NCBI GenBank assembly: GCA_964550025.1 | Contig: CAZJYI010000012.1 | Span: 1 to 64,000 of the forward strand | Origin: CAZJYI01 sp964550025 | Lineage (GTDB): Bacteria; Verrucomicrobiota; Kiritimatiellia; UBA8416; CAYOBW01 | DNA: 64,000 nt | Direction: 5' to 3' | In this document: one piece after another, positions 17,770 through 28,483 of the stretch | Numbering within the stretch: position 1 is the stretch's first letter | How the letters are laid out: each line of letters opens with the position of its first letter | Notes under the pieces: model-generated | The model's input: only the letters and a program-made list of their open reading frames with translations | Told to the model about the DNA's origin: nothing | Database searches by the model: none | Program-made: the position numbers and the translations under genes

Positions 17770-18612
17770 ATGCCTCTTCACCTGATTGTGACCATCAAGC
17801 AGGTGCCGGACACCCAGGATGTTCCCGGGGAAGCCATGACACCGGAGGGAACGGTGAACCGGGCCGCGCTACCTGCCATTGTCAACCCCGAGGATCTGAA
17901 CGCCCTGGAAGAGGCCCTGCGGATCAAAGAGCAACTCGGCGGCACGGTGACCGTACTCAGCATGGGACCGCCGCAGGCCCTCGCGGCCCTCAAGGAGTGC
18001 TACTTCCGCGGCGCGGACAACATCATTCTCCTGTCGGACAAGAAGCTGGCAGCGTCGGACACGCTGGCCACGTCGTATGCACTGACTTGCGCGATTCGGA
18101 AGATCGGCGCATTCGATCTCATTCTCTGCGGGCGCCAGGCCATTGACGGCGATACGGCCCAGGTCGGTCCCCAGCTTGCCGAGAAACTCGGCATCAACCA
18201 GGCCGCCAACGTGTCCAGTATCAGCGAAGTAACCAAGACTGCCGTTACTGTACGAAGGAGCACGGAAAGGGGATGCGAACTGCTCCGCGCTCGCCTCCCG
18301 GTGCTCCTCACCATCACCGGCAGTGCAAACGATCCGCGCTCGCCGGGTGCCAGGCGTCTGCTGGGCTACAAGGCCCTGAGTCTCGCGCGAACGCCCGTCT
18401 TCGAACACGGCAGCAGCGGGCAGTTTCTGGAGTGGGATGTCGACGCCGTCGGCGCCGATCCTGAGCGCTGTGGGCAGAGCGGATCGCCGACGAGAGTGAA
18501 GCGCATCAAGTACGTTGTTCTCGCGGCCGGGTCGCTTCAGAAGGTCCCCAACACACCGGCGGGGATAGGCGAGTTGGTCCGCAACCTGCGAAAGGAACAC
18601 ATCATCGGGTGA
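17770..18612 (+). CDS. etfB: electron transfer flavoprotein subunit beta
   Basis: The protein has 280 residues, with AAGGAGGTGAGGT directly before the ATG. The N-terminal strand HLIVTIKQVPDTQ, the VNPEDLNALEEALRIKE segment and the AMP-binding region DLILCGRQAIDGDTAQVGPQ are the EtfB signature. EtfB forms a heterodimer with EtfA; it binds AMP (or, in bifurcating types, a second FAD) and takes electrons from acyl-CoA dehydrogenases in the cytoplasm. First gene of a three-gene operon; etfA starts 32 bases downstream. I cannot decide from sequence alone whether this is a classical or an electron-bifurcating ETF. The C-terminal third (from about residue 190) is less conserved but of normal length. 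Confidence 0.92.
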   Translation: MPLHLIVTIKQVPDTQDVPGEAMTPEGTVNRAALPAIVNPEDLNALEEALRIKEQLGGTVTVLSMGPPQALAALKECYFRGADNIILLSDKKLAASDTLATSYALTCAIRKIGAFDLILCGRQAIDGDTAQVGPQLAEKLGINQAANVSSISEVTKTAVTVRRSTERGCELLRARLPVLLTITGSANDPRSPGARRLLGYKALSLARTPVFEHGSSGQFLEWDVDAVGADPERCGQSGSPTRVKRIKYVVLAAGSLQKVPNTPAGIGELVRNLRKEHIIG

Positions 18613-18644
18613 GCAAAGGCCCCGTCTTCCCCGGGGGAACAGTC

Positions 18645-19676
18645 ATGAACGCCGAGAACAGCATCATGGTGTTCATCGAGCAGCACGGCAAAGAGGTCGC
18701 GGCCGTGAGCCGTGAGCTTCTGTGCAAAGCCCGGCAATTGGCGGCGGAGCTGGGAGTGGATGTTACCGGTGTTGCCTTGGGATACGGCATCCGCGCGGAA
18801 CTGGCGCTTCTCAGGGCCTACGGGTGCGCGCGAGTCTACTATGTCGAAGACCGTCGGCTGGCCCGCTTCACGGCGGTGCCGGCGGCGAAGGCCATTGTGC
18901 ACGTCGTAAGGAAACACCGGCCGCGGATCGTGTTGTTCGGGGCCACCACCACGGGGCGTGCTGTTGCGCCGCGAGTCGCGTCCGCGCTGCAGTGCGGGTT
19001 GACCGCCGACTGCACGGACCTGCAGATCGGCGGCGACCGGTTCCACGGCAAGGAATACCGGGACATCCTGCTCCAGATACGACCGGCTTTCGGTGGTAAC
19101 GTCGTTGCGACGATTGTCTCCCCGGAATGCAGCCCCAGCATGGCCACGGTCCGCCAGGGCGTGATGCCGATGGATCCGCCCGACGCGACGCTCCGGGGAG
19201 ACATCGTTGAGGTACACTGCGAGCTGGCGGACAAGGACTTTCCAACCGAGGTGCTGGAAATCGTCGAGAAGTCCGGCATGGTGAAGCTGCCAGCCGCGCG
19301 GATCATCGTGTCCGCCGGTATGGGGGCTGCCTCTCCCGATTCCCTCGCACTCGTGCGGGAGCTGGCCGCCGTGCTCGGCGGCGAACTGGGGGCCTCGCGC
19401 CCCATGGTTGACGGCGGTTTCCTCCCCAAGGAGCACCAGGTCGGCCAGACAGGCGTCACGGTCAGGCCCAACCTCTATGTCGCCTGCGGCATCTCGGGGC
19501 AGATCCAGCACCGAGCCGGAATGGCCGGTTCCAAGCGGATCATTGCCATCAACACCGATCCGGAGGCGCCCATTTTCCGCGTTGCCCACTACGGCATCGT
19601 CGGAGACCTGAACGATGCCATTCCCAAGGTGATTACGGCATACAAGGCCAGCATCAAGGAGCGGAAGGATGGCTAA
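18645..19676 (+). CDS. etfA: electron transfer flavoprotein subunit alpha
   Basis: The protein has 343 residues from the ATG at 18645, preceded by CGGGGGAAC. A GTG at 18609 that overlaps the etfB stop is an in-frame alternative adding 12 residues. The N-terminal alpha/beta domain contains LLCKARQLAAELGVDVTGV. The FAD-binding C-terminal domain has GELGASRPMVDGG, the HQVGQTGVTVRPNLYVACG strand, GISGQIQHRAGM and the INTDPEAPIFRVAHYGIVGD tail, which are the classic EtfA FAD contacts. It accepts electrons from the acyl-CoA dehydrogenase encoded immediately downstream, whose ATG lies inside the last eight bases of etfA (coupled translation). The electron acceptor beyond ETF is not encoded in the window. 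Confidence 0.93.
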   Translation: MNAENSIMVFIEQHGKEVAAVSRELLCKARQLAAELGVDVTGVALGYGIRAELALLRAYGCARVYYVEDRRLARFTAVPAAKAIVHVVRKHRPRIVLFGATTTGRAVAPRVASALQCGLTADCTDLQIGGDRFHGKEYRDILLQIRPAFGGNVVATIVSPECSPSMATVRQGVMPMDPPDATLRGDIVEVHCELADKDFPTEVLEIVEKSGMVKLPAARIIVSAGMGAASPDSLALVRELAAVLGGELGASRPMVDGGFLPKEHQVGQTGVTVRPNLYVACGISGQIQHRAGMAGSKRIIAINTDPEAPIFRVAHYGIVGDLNDAIPKVITAYKASIKERKDG

Positions 19677-21389
19677 CTACTTCCAGGATAATCCCGACCT
19701 GTCGTTCCGCCTCGACAGCATGGACCTGTCGGAGATCGTGCGGTTCGCGGAGGACGACTTCGCCGAGGCGGGCACGTACCCGGACGCCCCCCGGGACCTG
19801 GAGGACGCGTTGGACAGCTATCGGCGCGTTTTGGACCTCGTGGGGGAGATCTCAGGTGAGTTCGTTGCCCCGCTGGCCGAGGCCGTGGACAGGGAGGGGG
19901 CCACGTTTGAGGCCGGCGAGGTGGCCTACGCCCCCGGTACGTCGGCGGCCCTCGAGAGGCTGCGGCAGGCCGACCTGATGGGGATGACGCTGCCCCGGGA
20001 ATACGGGGGATTGAACATGCCCAAGACGGTCTACTGCATGGCCATCGAGATGGTGTCCAGGGCGGACGCCTCCCTGATGAACATCTTCGGCTTGCAGGAG
20101 ATATCAGAGACCATCCATCGCTTCGGCTCGGACGAGCAGCGCAAACGTCTTCTGCCGCGCTTCTGCTCCGGGGAGCTGACCGGCGCCATGGCGCTCACCG
20201 AGCCCGAAGCGGGGTCGGATCTCCCATCGATCAAGCTAAAAGCGGTCGAGAGCCCGGAGGAGGGCAAATGGCTGCTTAGCGGCACGAAGCATTTCATCAC
20301 CAACGGCTGCGCCGGTGTGCTCCTGGTCATGGCCCGGTCGGAGCCCGACCTGGAGGATGCCAGGGGACTTTCGCTGTTTGTCTACGAGCGCGACGACAGA
20401 ATGAGTATCCGACGTATCGAAGACAAACACGGCATCCACGGATCGCCGACGTGCGAGCTCCAGTTCAACGAGGCCGAGGCCGAATTGCTCGGGGAGCGGC
20501 GGTGGGGCCTCATCAAGTACACCATGGCGCTGATGAACGGCGCCAGGTTGGCGGTTGCCGCACAGGCCGTGGGAATTGCCGAGGCCGCGTACAGGGAGGC
20601 CAACGACTACGCCGCGGTTCGCGTGCAGTTCGGCCGCCCGATCCGCGATTTCGCCCCCGTCTGCGAAATGCTGACCTCGATGAAAGCGAACATCGAGGGC
20701 GCCCGCGCGCTTCTGTATGAAACGGCCGGCATCGTCGACCTGCGGGAACGCATGGCGCAGACGGTCGCCCTGCACCCCGAGATGAAGAAGGCGTTGCGCA
20801 AGCGCGTCAAGCGCGCCTCCGAGTACGAAGGCACCTTCACATCCATCCTGAAATGCTTTGCCACCGAGACGGGAAACCGCGTCTGCTACGACGCTCTCCA
20901 GGTCCACGGGGGAGCAGGATACATGCGTGACTTTGCCGTCGAACGCCATTGCCGCGACATGCGTGTGACGAACATCTATGAGGGCACGACGCAGATGCAG
21001 GTCGAAGCGGCCATTGGGGGCGTCCTGCGCGGGTTGGCCAGCCGACGGCTGGACGAATACGAGGAAGCGCACGACCTGTCGACCGTTCCGGCCCTGCACC
21101 GGGACGCGGCGGAACTGAGACAGTGGCTCGAACGCGCCGTGGATGCCGTCGGCGGAAAGGAAGACCCCGATTGGCAAGCCTTCCACGCCCGACGCCTGGT
21201 CGACATGGCCGCCGACACGCTCATCGGCCACCTGCTGTGCATCGATGCGCTGAAGTCCGAGCGCAAGAAGAAGGTGGCTCGCGTGTTCCTCTCACAGGCA
21301 AAGGGACGCGTGAAGTCGGCCCTGGACTACATCCTCTCGGACGACCGTACCTGCGTCAGAGACCGCGACGAGATTCTGGGGCTGGGCTC

Positions 21390-21393
<4 letters not shown>
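19669..21393 (+). CDS. acyl-CoA dehydrogenase (long form with extra C-terminal helical domain)
   Basis: The protein has 574 residues, about 190 longer than a standard acyl-CoA dehydrogenase, with extensions at both ends, as in the AcdA/DUF5942-like long forms. The core shows GAMALTEPEAGSDLPSIKLK (FAD-contacting), KHFITNGCAGVLLV, EDKHGIHGSPTCELQFNEAE, and near the end DALQVHGGAGYMRDF and IYEGTTQMQVEAAIGG, whose Glu in YEGT is the catalytic base position. It oxidises acyl-CoA to trans-2-enoyl-CoA, or in reverse reduces enoyl-CoA, passing electrons to the co-encoded EtfBA. The start overlaps etfA by eight bases. The stop overlaps the stop of the convergent thiolase gene by four bases (21390-21393), so the two acyl operons meet tail to tail with no spacer. 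Confidence 0.92.
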
Positions 21394-22721
<1,328 letters not shown>

Positions 22722-22742
22722 CACCGGCCTCCTCTCTGTCCC

Positions 22743-23981
22743 TCATGGCAACCGTTCCACCGCGACGGCGATCGCATTCCCTCCGCCCAGGCAGATCGAT
22801 ACCAGCCCTCGCTGCTTCCTCTCCCGTTTGAGTGCGTGCAGAAGCGTGGTCATCAATCGGGCGCCGGCAGCCCCCACCGGGTGCCCGAGGGCGATGCAGT
22901 CCCCGCTGACATTCACCCTCTCCATGTCCAGACCAAGCTCAGCCTGGCTGATGAGTATCTGCGAACCGAAGGCCGTGTTCATCTCCAGCAGGTCGAAATC
23001 GGCCAGCGCCGTTCCTGTCCCGTCCAGCAGGGAGCGAACGGCCGGGACGGGCGCCAGCAGGAAACGCTTTGGTTCCACGCCCGAACGGCCGTGCCCCAGG
23101 ATGCGTCCCAGGGGCTCGATCCCGAGGCCCCTGCAGCGACCGTACGTCGTCAGCATCATGAATGCCGCCCCGTTGGCCAGAATCGGCGAGTTGTGATAGG
23201 AGAGGAACCGGCCCCGTGGTGTCAGGTGCGTTCCCTGTCGCTTCGCCAGGAGTTCAGGAGTCTTCTTCCGCGGCAGTTCGTCCCGCTCGGATGTGCCCGG
23301 AATGAGGGTCAGCTCGGCATCGAAGTCGCCGGAAGCAATGGCCGCCAGGGCACGCCGGTGGCTCATGATCGCATACGCATCGATTTGCCGCTTGAACTCT
23401 CCGGGATCCAGTCCGCGTGCCTGCACCCACTCTTCCGTTGTTTCCTCGGCCTGGGCGATGGCGTGCGCCTCGTCGGTAGGCCACCACAGCGCGTCGTGGA
23501 CGTCCGCCTTTACCACCAGAGGTTGGATCTCCTCAACGCGCATGTCCTGCCACGCAACAAGTTCCTCGCCCGTGATGAGGTAAGGCGCGGTTGAGGGCGC
23601 CTCCACACCCCCCACCAGGACCGTGTGGTATTCCCCCAACCGCACCGATTGTGTCCCGAGAATGACTGCTTCCAGACCGGAACCGCACAGCTCGTTCACG
23701 ACAAAAGCCGCCTCGACTGGTCCGAATCCGGCCAGTTCGGCGATCTGCCGCGGGAGGTTCTGTCCGCTTCCTGCGCCGATGGAATTGCCCAGGATAAAAT
23801 GCTCCACCCCCCGGCGGCAAAAGAAACGCGATGCCTCTTCCAGCCGGGTCAACAGGCCGTCTGCCACGCGGCAGCCGAGTTGCGCCGCCGTCATCGCTTT
23901 GAGCGACCCGTTCGTCGCCCCCAAGATCGAACGGGTCGCCTCGACGACAACCACGTCATCCTCTCTGTAGGATTCCGCCAT
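22743..23981 (-). CDS. second thiolase-family enzyme, divergent NTAF motif
   Basis: The protein has 412 residues. The nucleophile is in NELCGSGLEAVILGTQ, the product-site His in ALGHPVGAAGARLM and the second Cys in SICLGGGNAIAV, so the catalytic triad of thiolases is complete. The usual N/H-E-A-F motif is instead EMNTAFGSQIL: Asn is kept but Glu is replaced by Thr. Length is normal. It is only distantly similar to the first thiolase in the same operon, so the two probably have different chain-length or carrier preferences (CoA versus ACP); that is inference. It begins six bases after the ACP stop codon, which suggests close expression with ACP. The ribosome-binding site is weak (GCGGGA), consistent with coupling. 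Confidence 0.85.
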   Translation of the reverse strand: MAESYREDDVVVVEATRSILGATNGSLKAMTAAQLGCRVADGLLTRLEEASRFFCRRGVEHFILGNSIGAGSGQNLPRQIAELAGFGPVEAAFVVNELCGSGLEAVILGTQSVRLGEYHTVLVGGVEAPSTAPYLITGEELVAWQDMRVEEIQPLVVKADVHDALWWPTDEAHAIAQAEETTEEWVQARGLDPGEFKRQIDAYAIMSHRRALAAIASGDFDAELTLIPGTSERDELPRKKTPELLAKRQGTHLTPRGRFLSYHNSPILANGAAFMMLTTYGRCRGLGIEPLGRILGHGRSGVEPKRFLLAPVPAVRSLLDGTGTALADFDLLEMNTAFGSQILISQAELGLDMERVNVSGDCIALGHPVGAAGARLMTTLLHALKRERKQRGLVSICLGGGNAIAVAVERLP

Positions 23982-23987
23982 TGCAGG

Positions 23988-24236
23988 CTATCCCGCGTTG
24001 GCCATCACGTACTCGATGGCATCCTGGGTCGAGAGGATCTTCAGGGCCTCTTCCACGGGAATCTTGATCTTGTAGGTGTCCTCCATGACCATGATCAGCT
24101 CCGCGGCTTCCACGGATGTGATCCCGTACTCGAGGCGGAGCTTCTTGTCGAGATCCAGCTCCTCCGGCTCGATGGCGACGAAGTCCGCCGCCGCCTCCGC
24201 CATCTCTTTCATCACCTCTTCTCTGTCCAGGGCCAT
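23988..24236 (-). CDS. acyl carrier protein
   Basis: The protein has 82 residues, acidic, with predicted helices typical of ACP. AAGGAGGG lies eight bases before the ATG and overlaps the end of the dehydrogenase gene. The phosphopantetheine attachment serine is in YGITSVEAAELIMVMED: Ser is present, but the canonical D-S-L is T-S-V. Downstream, YKIKIPVEEALKILSTQDAI matches ACP helix III and the end of the fold. The operon starts with a phosphopantetheinyl transferase, which could convert this apo-protein to holo form. No ketoacyl synthase, malonyl transferase or ketoreductase lies nearby, so this is unlikely to be the housekeeping fatty-acid synthase ACP. It sits between the 3-hydroxyacyl dehydrogenase and the thiolases. 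Confidence 0.92.
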   Translation of the reverse strand: MALDREEVMKEMAEAAADFVAIEPEELDLDKKLRLEYGITSVEAAELIMVMEDTYKIKIPVEEALKILSTQDAIEYVMANAG

Positions 24237-24239
24237 GAC

Positions 24240-25445
24240 TCATCCCTCCTTTCTCGATACACACTCCAGCAGCGCCGCGTCCGGACCCAACAGCCGCCCG
24301 CACGGTTCGTAGCGGGGATTGCCGGTCTTCTCCAGGCGCTCCTGCAACACGGCGCGCATCCGCTCGAGGCCGATCTCACCCGCCAGTCGGAAGGGACCCC
24401 GGGGCCACCGCGATCCCAGTTCCATGCACAGTTCAATGTCCTCCGGCGTGCGAACCAGCCCCTCTTCCAGGGCGCGGCAGCACTCGTTCACGACCACGGC
24501 CAGGAGCTCCGTCGAGTCGAAAGCCGGATCATCCCTGCGAACGATCCGGCGTCCCTGCTTGTCCAGCGGCGGATTCAGCTCGGGGTCGTTGAGCCGGTTT
24601 GCATAGTAGTAAACCCCTCTGCCCGCCTTCCGGCCCAGGAACCCCTTGTCCCGGTAGCTTTCGAGCAGCGGCGAAAGCGCGTACTTCGAGTTGCGCCCCA
24701 ACCCCTCGTATATGACTTCCGCAGCACTGCAGATCGTGTCGATGCCCGTCAGATCCAGCAGATCGAAAGGCCCCATCAGGAGCTTCATTCCGTTCAGAAC
24801 GGCGGAATCGATGTCGTTCGCGGCGGTGACGATCACGCCTTCCCGGCCCCTGCTCCGTTCATCCAGCACATTGAACGCCTCGTTCACCATCGGAACCAGG
24901 ATCCGGTTCACGGCAAACCCAGGCGAGTCCCGGCACTGCACGCCGGTCTTCTTCAGGTCGTCGAGGAACGCCATCGCGGCTTTCAGCACGCCGGGGTCGA
25001 GGTCGCCGATCACGATGACTTCGACCAGGCGCATGATTACGGCGGGGTTGAAGAAATGCAGTCCGAGAAACCGCGTCTTTCTCCCCGAGGCCTCGGCAAG
25101 AGCCGAGATGCTCAGCGAGGATGTGTTGCTTGCGAAGATGGCTTCGCGAGGCGCGATCCGGGCCAACTCGCCAAAGAGAGTGCGTTTTGTCGCCATATTC
25201 TCGAAGATGGCCTCGATGACCAGGTCGGTGTCTTGCACGGCATCCTCAAGTGAGTCGGCCATCACGATGTTGGCCGGGTCCATTCCGCGCCGGGCCTTCC
25301 GCCTTATCGCATCGCATGCCGCCGCGAGGGCCTTTCTGCGCACGTCGAACAGCGTGGCCCTTATGCCGTGTTTGAAGATTGTATCGGCAATGCCGCTCCC
25401 CATGATCCCCGCGCCGATCACGGCAACATTCTCAATCCTCTTCAT
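24240..25445 (-). CDS. 3-hydroxyacyl-CoA dehydrogenase
   Basis: The protein has 401 residues, with GGGGAGGTGAGAG before the ATG. The NAD-binding motif is VAVIGAGIMGSGIADTIFKH, with the acidic FDVRRKAL after the second strand. The catalytic His is expected in FLGLHFFNPAVIMRLVEVI, with SNTSSLSISALAE before it and DSPGFAVNRILVPMVNEAF after it. This is the 3HCDH N-terminal domain plus two C-terminal helical domains (the second ends with WPRGPFRLAGEIGLERM). It interconverts 3-hydroxyacyl and 3-ketoacyl thioesters with NAD. It is a stand-alone dehydrogenase rather than a FadB fusion; the hydratase is the separate gene three bases upstream. The ACP gene follows after three bases. Confidence 0.94.
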   Translation of the reverse strand: MKRIENVAVIGAGIMGSGIADTIFKHGIRATLFDVRRKALAAACDAIRRKARRGMDPANIVMADSLEDAVQDTDLVIEAIFENMATKRTLFGELARIAPREAIFASNTSSLSISALAEASGRKTRFLGLHFFNPAVIMRLVEVIVIGDLDPGVLKAAMAFLDDLKKTGVQCRDSPGFAVNRILVPMVNEAFNVLDERSRGREGVIVTAANDIDSAVLNGMKLLMGPFDLLDLTGIDTICSAAEVIYEGLGRNSKYALSPLLESYRDKGFLGRKAGRGVYYYANRLNDPELNPPLDKQGRRIVRRDDPAFDSTELLAVVVNECCRALEEGLVRTPEDIELCMELGSRWPRGPFRLAGEIGLERMRAVLQERLEKTGNPRYEPCGRLLGPDAALLECVSRKEG

Positions 25446-25448
25446 CTC

Positions 25449-26414
25449 TCACCTCCCCTCGAAGACCGGGGGCCTCTCCTCTACCAGAGCTCTGACCCCC
25501 TCGCAGAAGTCCGCGGTTTGCTGGAGGAACGAAAAGACCTCCCGCTCGTAGAGAAGTCCGTCGAGGTAGCGCCCCGGCGCGGTCTTCTCGGCAACGAATG
25601 CCAGCAGCGCCTTCGACAGCGGGGCCACTCTGCCGCCCGACTCGAGCGGGTGCTGCGCCAGGTACGTGCCAATCTCGCCGCGAATCGCTTCCGGTGTTGT
25701 GTCGGGTGGAAGATCAAGCCCCTCCACGGCCCGCCTGGATGGTACGGACGCGGCCAGGGCAAAGGCTTCTTCGACGAGCCGATCCTCGGGCACGACCCTG
25801 TCGACCAGTCCGCAGTCCAGTGCTTCCGCGGGAGTGACATCCGGCCGGGCGTTTGCCATGATGTCCGTGGCCTTCTCCATCCCGACCAGCCGCGGCAGGT
25901 TCTGGGTGCCACCCATGGCCGGGATGATCCCAAGTACGGCTTCGGGCTGCCCGAAGACAACGTTCTCCCGGTCTCCGGAAACACGCCAGTCGCATGCCAT
26001 GGCCAATTCCAATCCTCCACCCAGGGCGAGGCCGCCGACTGCGGCAATGACGGGCTTTGCCAAGCGCTGTACCGCCAGAACAAGGGCCTGGGCCTTGTCG
26101 ATGAAGAGCCGGCACGTCGCCGTGTCGCCCCCCTCCAGCAACTCGATTCCGGCGCCGCGCGAGAACGCCACGCGGTGACTGCTGGCCAGGATGACGGCCG
26201 TGCAGTCCGGCCGTTGCTCCATCTCCCGGAAAGCGGTCAGCAGCTCTTCGATCATCCGCGGATCGATCTGGTTCGAGGCCTGGCGGAAGGCCTTCTTGTT
26301 CCCCTTGAACTTTGCCATGGCGATCAATCCAACCGCCTCCCGCCGATAGATATCGAGGTCGTTGAAAGTGTTCTCCTGCAGCACGAAGCCGCCCTGTTCA
26401 AAAGGATCGATCAT
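25449..26414 (-). CDS. enoyl-CoA hydratase/isomerase (crotonase family)
   Basis: The protein has 321 residues, starting at the ATG at 26414 inside an ATGA overlap with the ligase gene; a longer upstream frame is only the ligase read in another phase. The crotonase oxyanion-hole segments are AFSRGAGIELLEGG and VGGLALGGGLELAMACD. GQPEAVLGIIPAMGGTQNLP carries the first catalytic Glu; the second acidic position appears to be Asp in ATDIMANARPDVTP. C-terminal helices are longer than in the 260-residue members. It should hydrate trans-2-enoyl thioesters to 3-hydroxyacyl thioesters (or the reverse), between the acyl-CoA dehydrogenase and the 3-hydroxyacyl dehydrogenase in the cycle. Confidence 0.9.
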   Translation of the reverse strand: MIDPFEQGGFVLQENTFNDLDIYRREAVGLIAMAKFKGNKKAFRQASNQIDPRMIEELLTAFREMEQRPDCTAVILASSHRVAFSRGAGIELLEGGDTATCRLFIDKAQALVLAVQRLAKPVIAAVGGLALGGGLELAMACDWRVSGDRENVVFGQPEAVLGIIPAMGGTQNLPRLVGMEKATDIMANARPDVTPAEALDCGLVDRVVPEDRLVEEAFALAASVPSRRAVEGLDLPPDTTPEAIRGEIGTYLAQHPLESGGRVAPLSKALLAFVAEKTAPGRYLDGLLYEREVFSFLQQTADFCEGVRALVEERPPVFEGR

Positions 26415-28483
26415 GGCGCACCCCCCTTGGTTTGCCCCGCCTCGTTGTAGTGAGGGTACATGTCCCTGATGACCTGCGCGTCCCGTAGCCGCACCTTGTG
26501 GCGCTTGATCTTCAGGGTGCGGGTGAGGGTGCCGTCCTGGGGGACGAAGGGCCTCACAAAAGCCAGGTTGTGTATGTGTTCCACCTCCCTGAAGCCGGTC
26601 TCTCCGCATACCCGCTTTGACACGTCCTCCATGTACACTCCATGGACCTCCTCATTGTTCGACGAATCAAGGGTCTCCGTGGCATCAAAGCCGATCCCCA
26701 GTGTCTCGCACGTCTGTCTCAGCTCATCTGCGTTGGGAACAATCAAGGCCGTCAGGTACTCTTGGTCTTGACCGCAAACCATCACCTGATCGATACGATC
26801 CGAGAGGAGCATCGCAGCCTCGACGCGCGCCGGTTCGACGTTCTCGCCGCCCAGCAGGACGATCGTGTCCTTGACGCGACCGATGATGCTGATATCGCCG
26901 TCGCGGGTCTTGCGCCCAAGGTCGCCCGTGTTGAACCACACTCGCCCCTCTTCATCCCGCCGCATGACTCTGGCCGTCACTCCGGCGTTCTTATAGTAGC
27001 CGGCCATTACCTGCGGCCCGTGAACCCATATGACGCCCTTGCCACCGTCTTCCACCTCGTTGCCGTAGTCGTCGAGGATCCTGACGGACGTGCCGGGAAG
27101 CGGTTGCCCCACGGTGTAGGGGATACGGTGTTCAAAGGTGCGGACCGACAGTACGGGGGAGGTCTCGGTCAGGCCGTACCCCTCCAACACGGGCACGCCG
27201 ACCACCTCGAAGAAGTCGTCGATGTATTCCGGGAGAGCTCCGCCGCCGCTGATGCCTGCGACGAAAGCGTTGCCCAGTCTCGCGCGTATCTTGCGGTAGA
27301 TGAGCTGGTCGGCGATGCGGTGACAGACGCGGTCAATTGCCGTTGCCCTGTGGCGGATCGGTTTCTCCCCGGCGAGGAGATACTGCCGGTCGTGCCGGTA
27401 TCGATTCGCGGCCAGGACCTTTAGGCTGTGGTCGTAGAGAAACGCAAAGAGCGGCTCATTTCCCCGTTGCCTGATGTTTGCCATAACCCCGTTGTGCAAC
27501 AGCACCCAGATCCTCGGCACGGTGACGACGAATGAGGGCGAGACGGAGGCGAGGTCCCTGGCAAACGTCATGCCCGTGGTGTACCAGATGGAAGCGCCGG
27601 TCCTGAGCGCAACATACTCCGATGTCCGCTCGAGGCTGTGCCAGATGGGCAGGGAAGAGAGGAACCTGTCCCGGCTGCCCATGTGAAGCAGTGGCGGGAT
27701 GGTCTGCACGTTGTGCATGATGTTGCCGTGGGTCAGGGGAATGCCCTTCGGCTTACCCGTAGTGCCCGATGTGTATAGCACCGTGGCAACATCTTCGGGC
27801 ATGGTCTCATGCCGGCGATGTCGGAAAAGCGTTTTCGTCTGCCCGGAGGATCGCAGTCCGCGACCCACAATGTCATCAAAACGATAGACCTGATCCCACG
27901 GATCAGAATCCGTAAACGCCTCGTCCATTACGATGACGGATTCCACGCGGGGAAGCCGGGGGCGCAACGCGCGCAACCGCGCCAATTCACGAGCGGTCTG
28001 AACGATCACGATCTTCGCTTCGGAGTGTTCGAGAATGTAGCGCGTTTCCTCGTCGGGGAAAGACACGCCGCGCGGTACGTCAAAGGCGCTGTTTCCGAGG
28101 ATCGCCAGGTCACACACCAGCCAGCGCAGGCAGTTTTCGCTGATGAGCGCCACGGCCTCCTTCCTGTTGAGACCGATCTCGATGAGCCCGCGGCCGAACG
28201 CCTGGACCTGCGACTCGAGTTCCGCGTACGTCATGGGGACGTAGGTGACGGCTTCCGTGATTCTCCCTTCGGTGGACCGCACCGATGTGGACTGCCGCAC
28301 ACAGACCGCTTTGTGCGTGGCGAAAGCGCTACACGCATGCACCCACATTTCGTTGATAGTGCCGAGATCCGTCTGCGGGGCATCTTTTCCGGCTCCCCGC
28401 GGACCGCGTGTACCCTCTCCGCGGGGAGCCGTGTTGTTGACCGCTCCCTTCGGCTCAGACCAAGTTGGAGACTCCCGGTTCAT
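26411..28483 (-). CDS. AMP-forming long-chain acyl-CoA (or acyl-ACP) synthetase
   Basis: The protein has 690 residues. ATG at 28483 (MNRESPTWSEPKG) has GAGAGGGG eight bases upstream and overlaps the end of the transferase gene by 29 bases. The ATP/AMP motif is VLYTSGTTGKPKGIPLTHGN. Others are EGYGLTETSPVLSV, WFNTGDLGRKTRDGD and IIGRVKDTIVLLGGENVEP, as in FadD15/long-chain synthetases (AMP-binding family, large form). It activates a fatty acid as acyl-AMP and transfers it to CoA or a phosphopantetheine carrier. With an ACP and a phosphopantetheinyl transferase in the same operon, acyl-ACP is a real possibility, but sequence alone does not separate the two. It is coupled to the hydratase downstream (ATGA). 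Confidence 0.9.
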   Translation of the reverse strand: MNRESPTWSEPKGAVNNTAPRGEGTRGPRGAGKDAPQTDLGTINEMWVHACSAFATHKAVCVRQSTSVRSTEGRITEAVTYVPMTYAELESQVQAFGRGLIEIGLNRKEAVALISENCLRWLVCDLAILGNSAFDVPRGVSFPDEETRYILEHSEAKIVIVQTARELARLRALRPRLPRVESVIVMDEAFTDSDPWDQVYRFDDIVGRGLRSSGQTKTLFRHRRHETMPEDVATVLYTSGTTGKPKGIPLTHGNIMHNVQTIPPLLHMGSRDRFLSSLPIWHSLERTSEYVALRTGASIWYTTGMTFARDLASVSPSFVVTVPRIWVLLHNGVMANIRQRGNEPLFAFLYDHSLKVLAANRYRHDRQYLLAGEKPIRHRATAIDRVCHRIADQLIYRKIRARLGNAFVAGISGGGALPEYIDDFFEVVGVPVLEGYGLTETSPVLSVRTFEHRIPYTVGQPLPGTSVRILDDYGNEVEDGGKGVIWVHGPQVMAGYYKNAGVTARVMRRDEEGRVWFNTGDLGRKTRDGDISIIGRVKDTIVLLGGENVEPARVEAAMLLSDRIDQVMVCGQDQEYLTALIVPNADELRQTCETLGIGFDATETLDSSNNEEVHGVYMEDVSKRVCGETGFREVEHIHNLAFVRPFVPQDGTLTRTLKIKRHKVRLRDAQVIRDMYPHYNEAGQTKGGAP

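Noticed and set aside
26415..26609. N-terminal extension of the enoyl hydratase
   Set aside because: It is the end of the ligase gene read in another phase. The ATGA overlap at 26411-26414 gives the real start.
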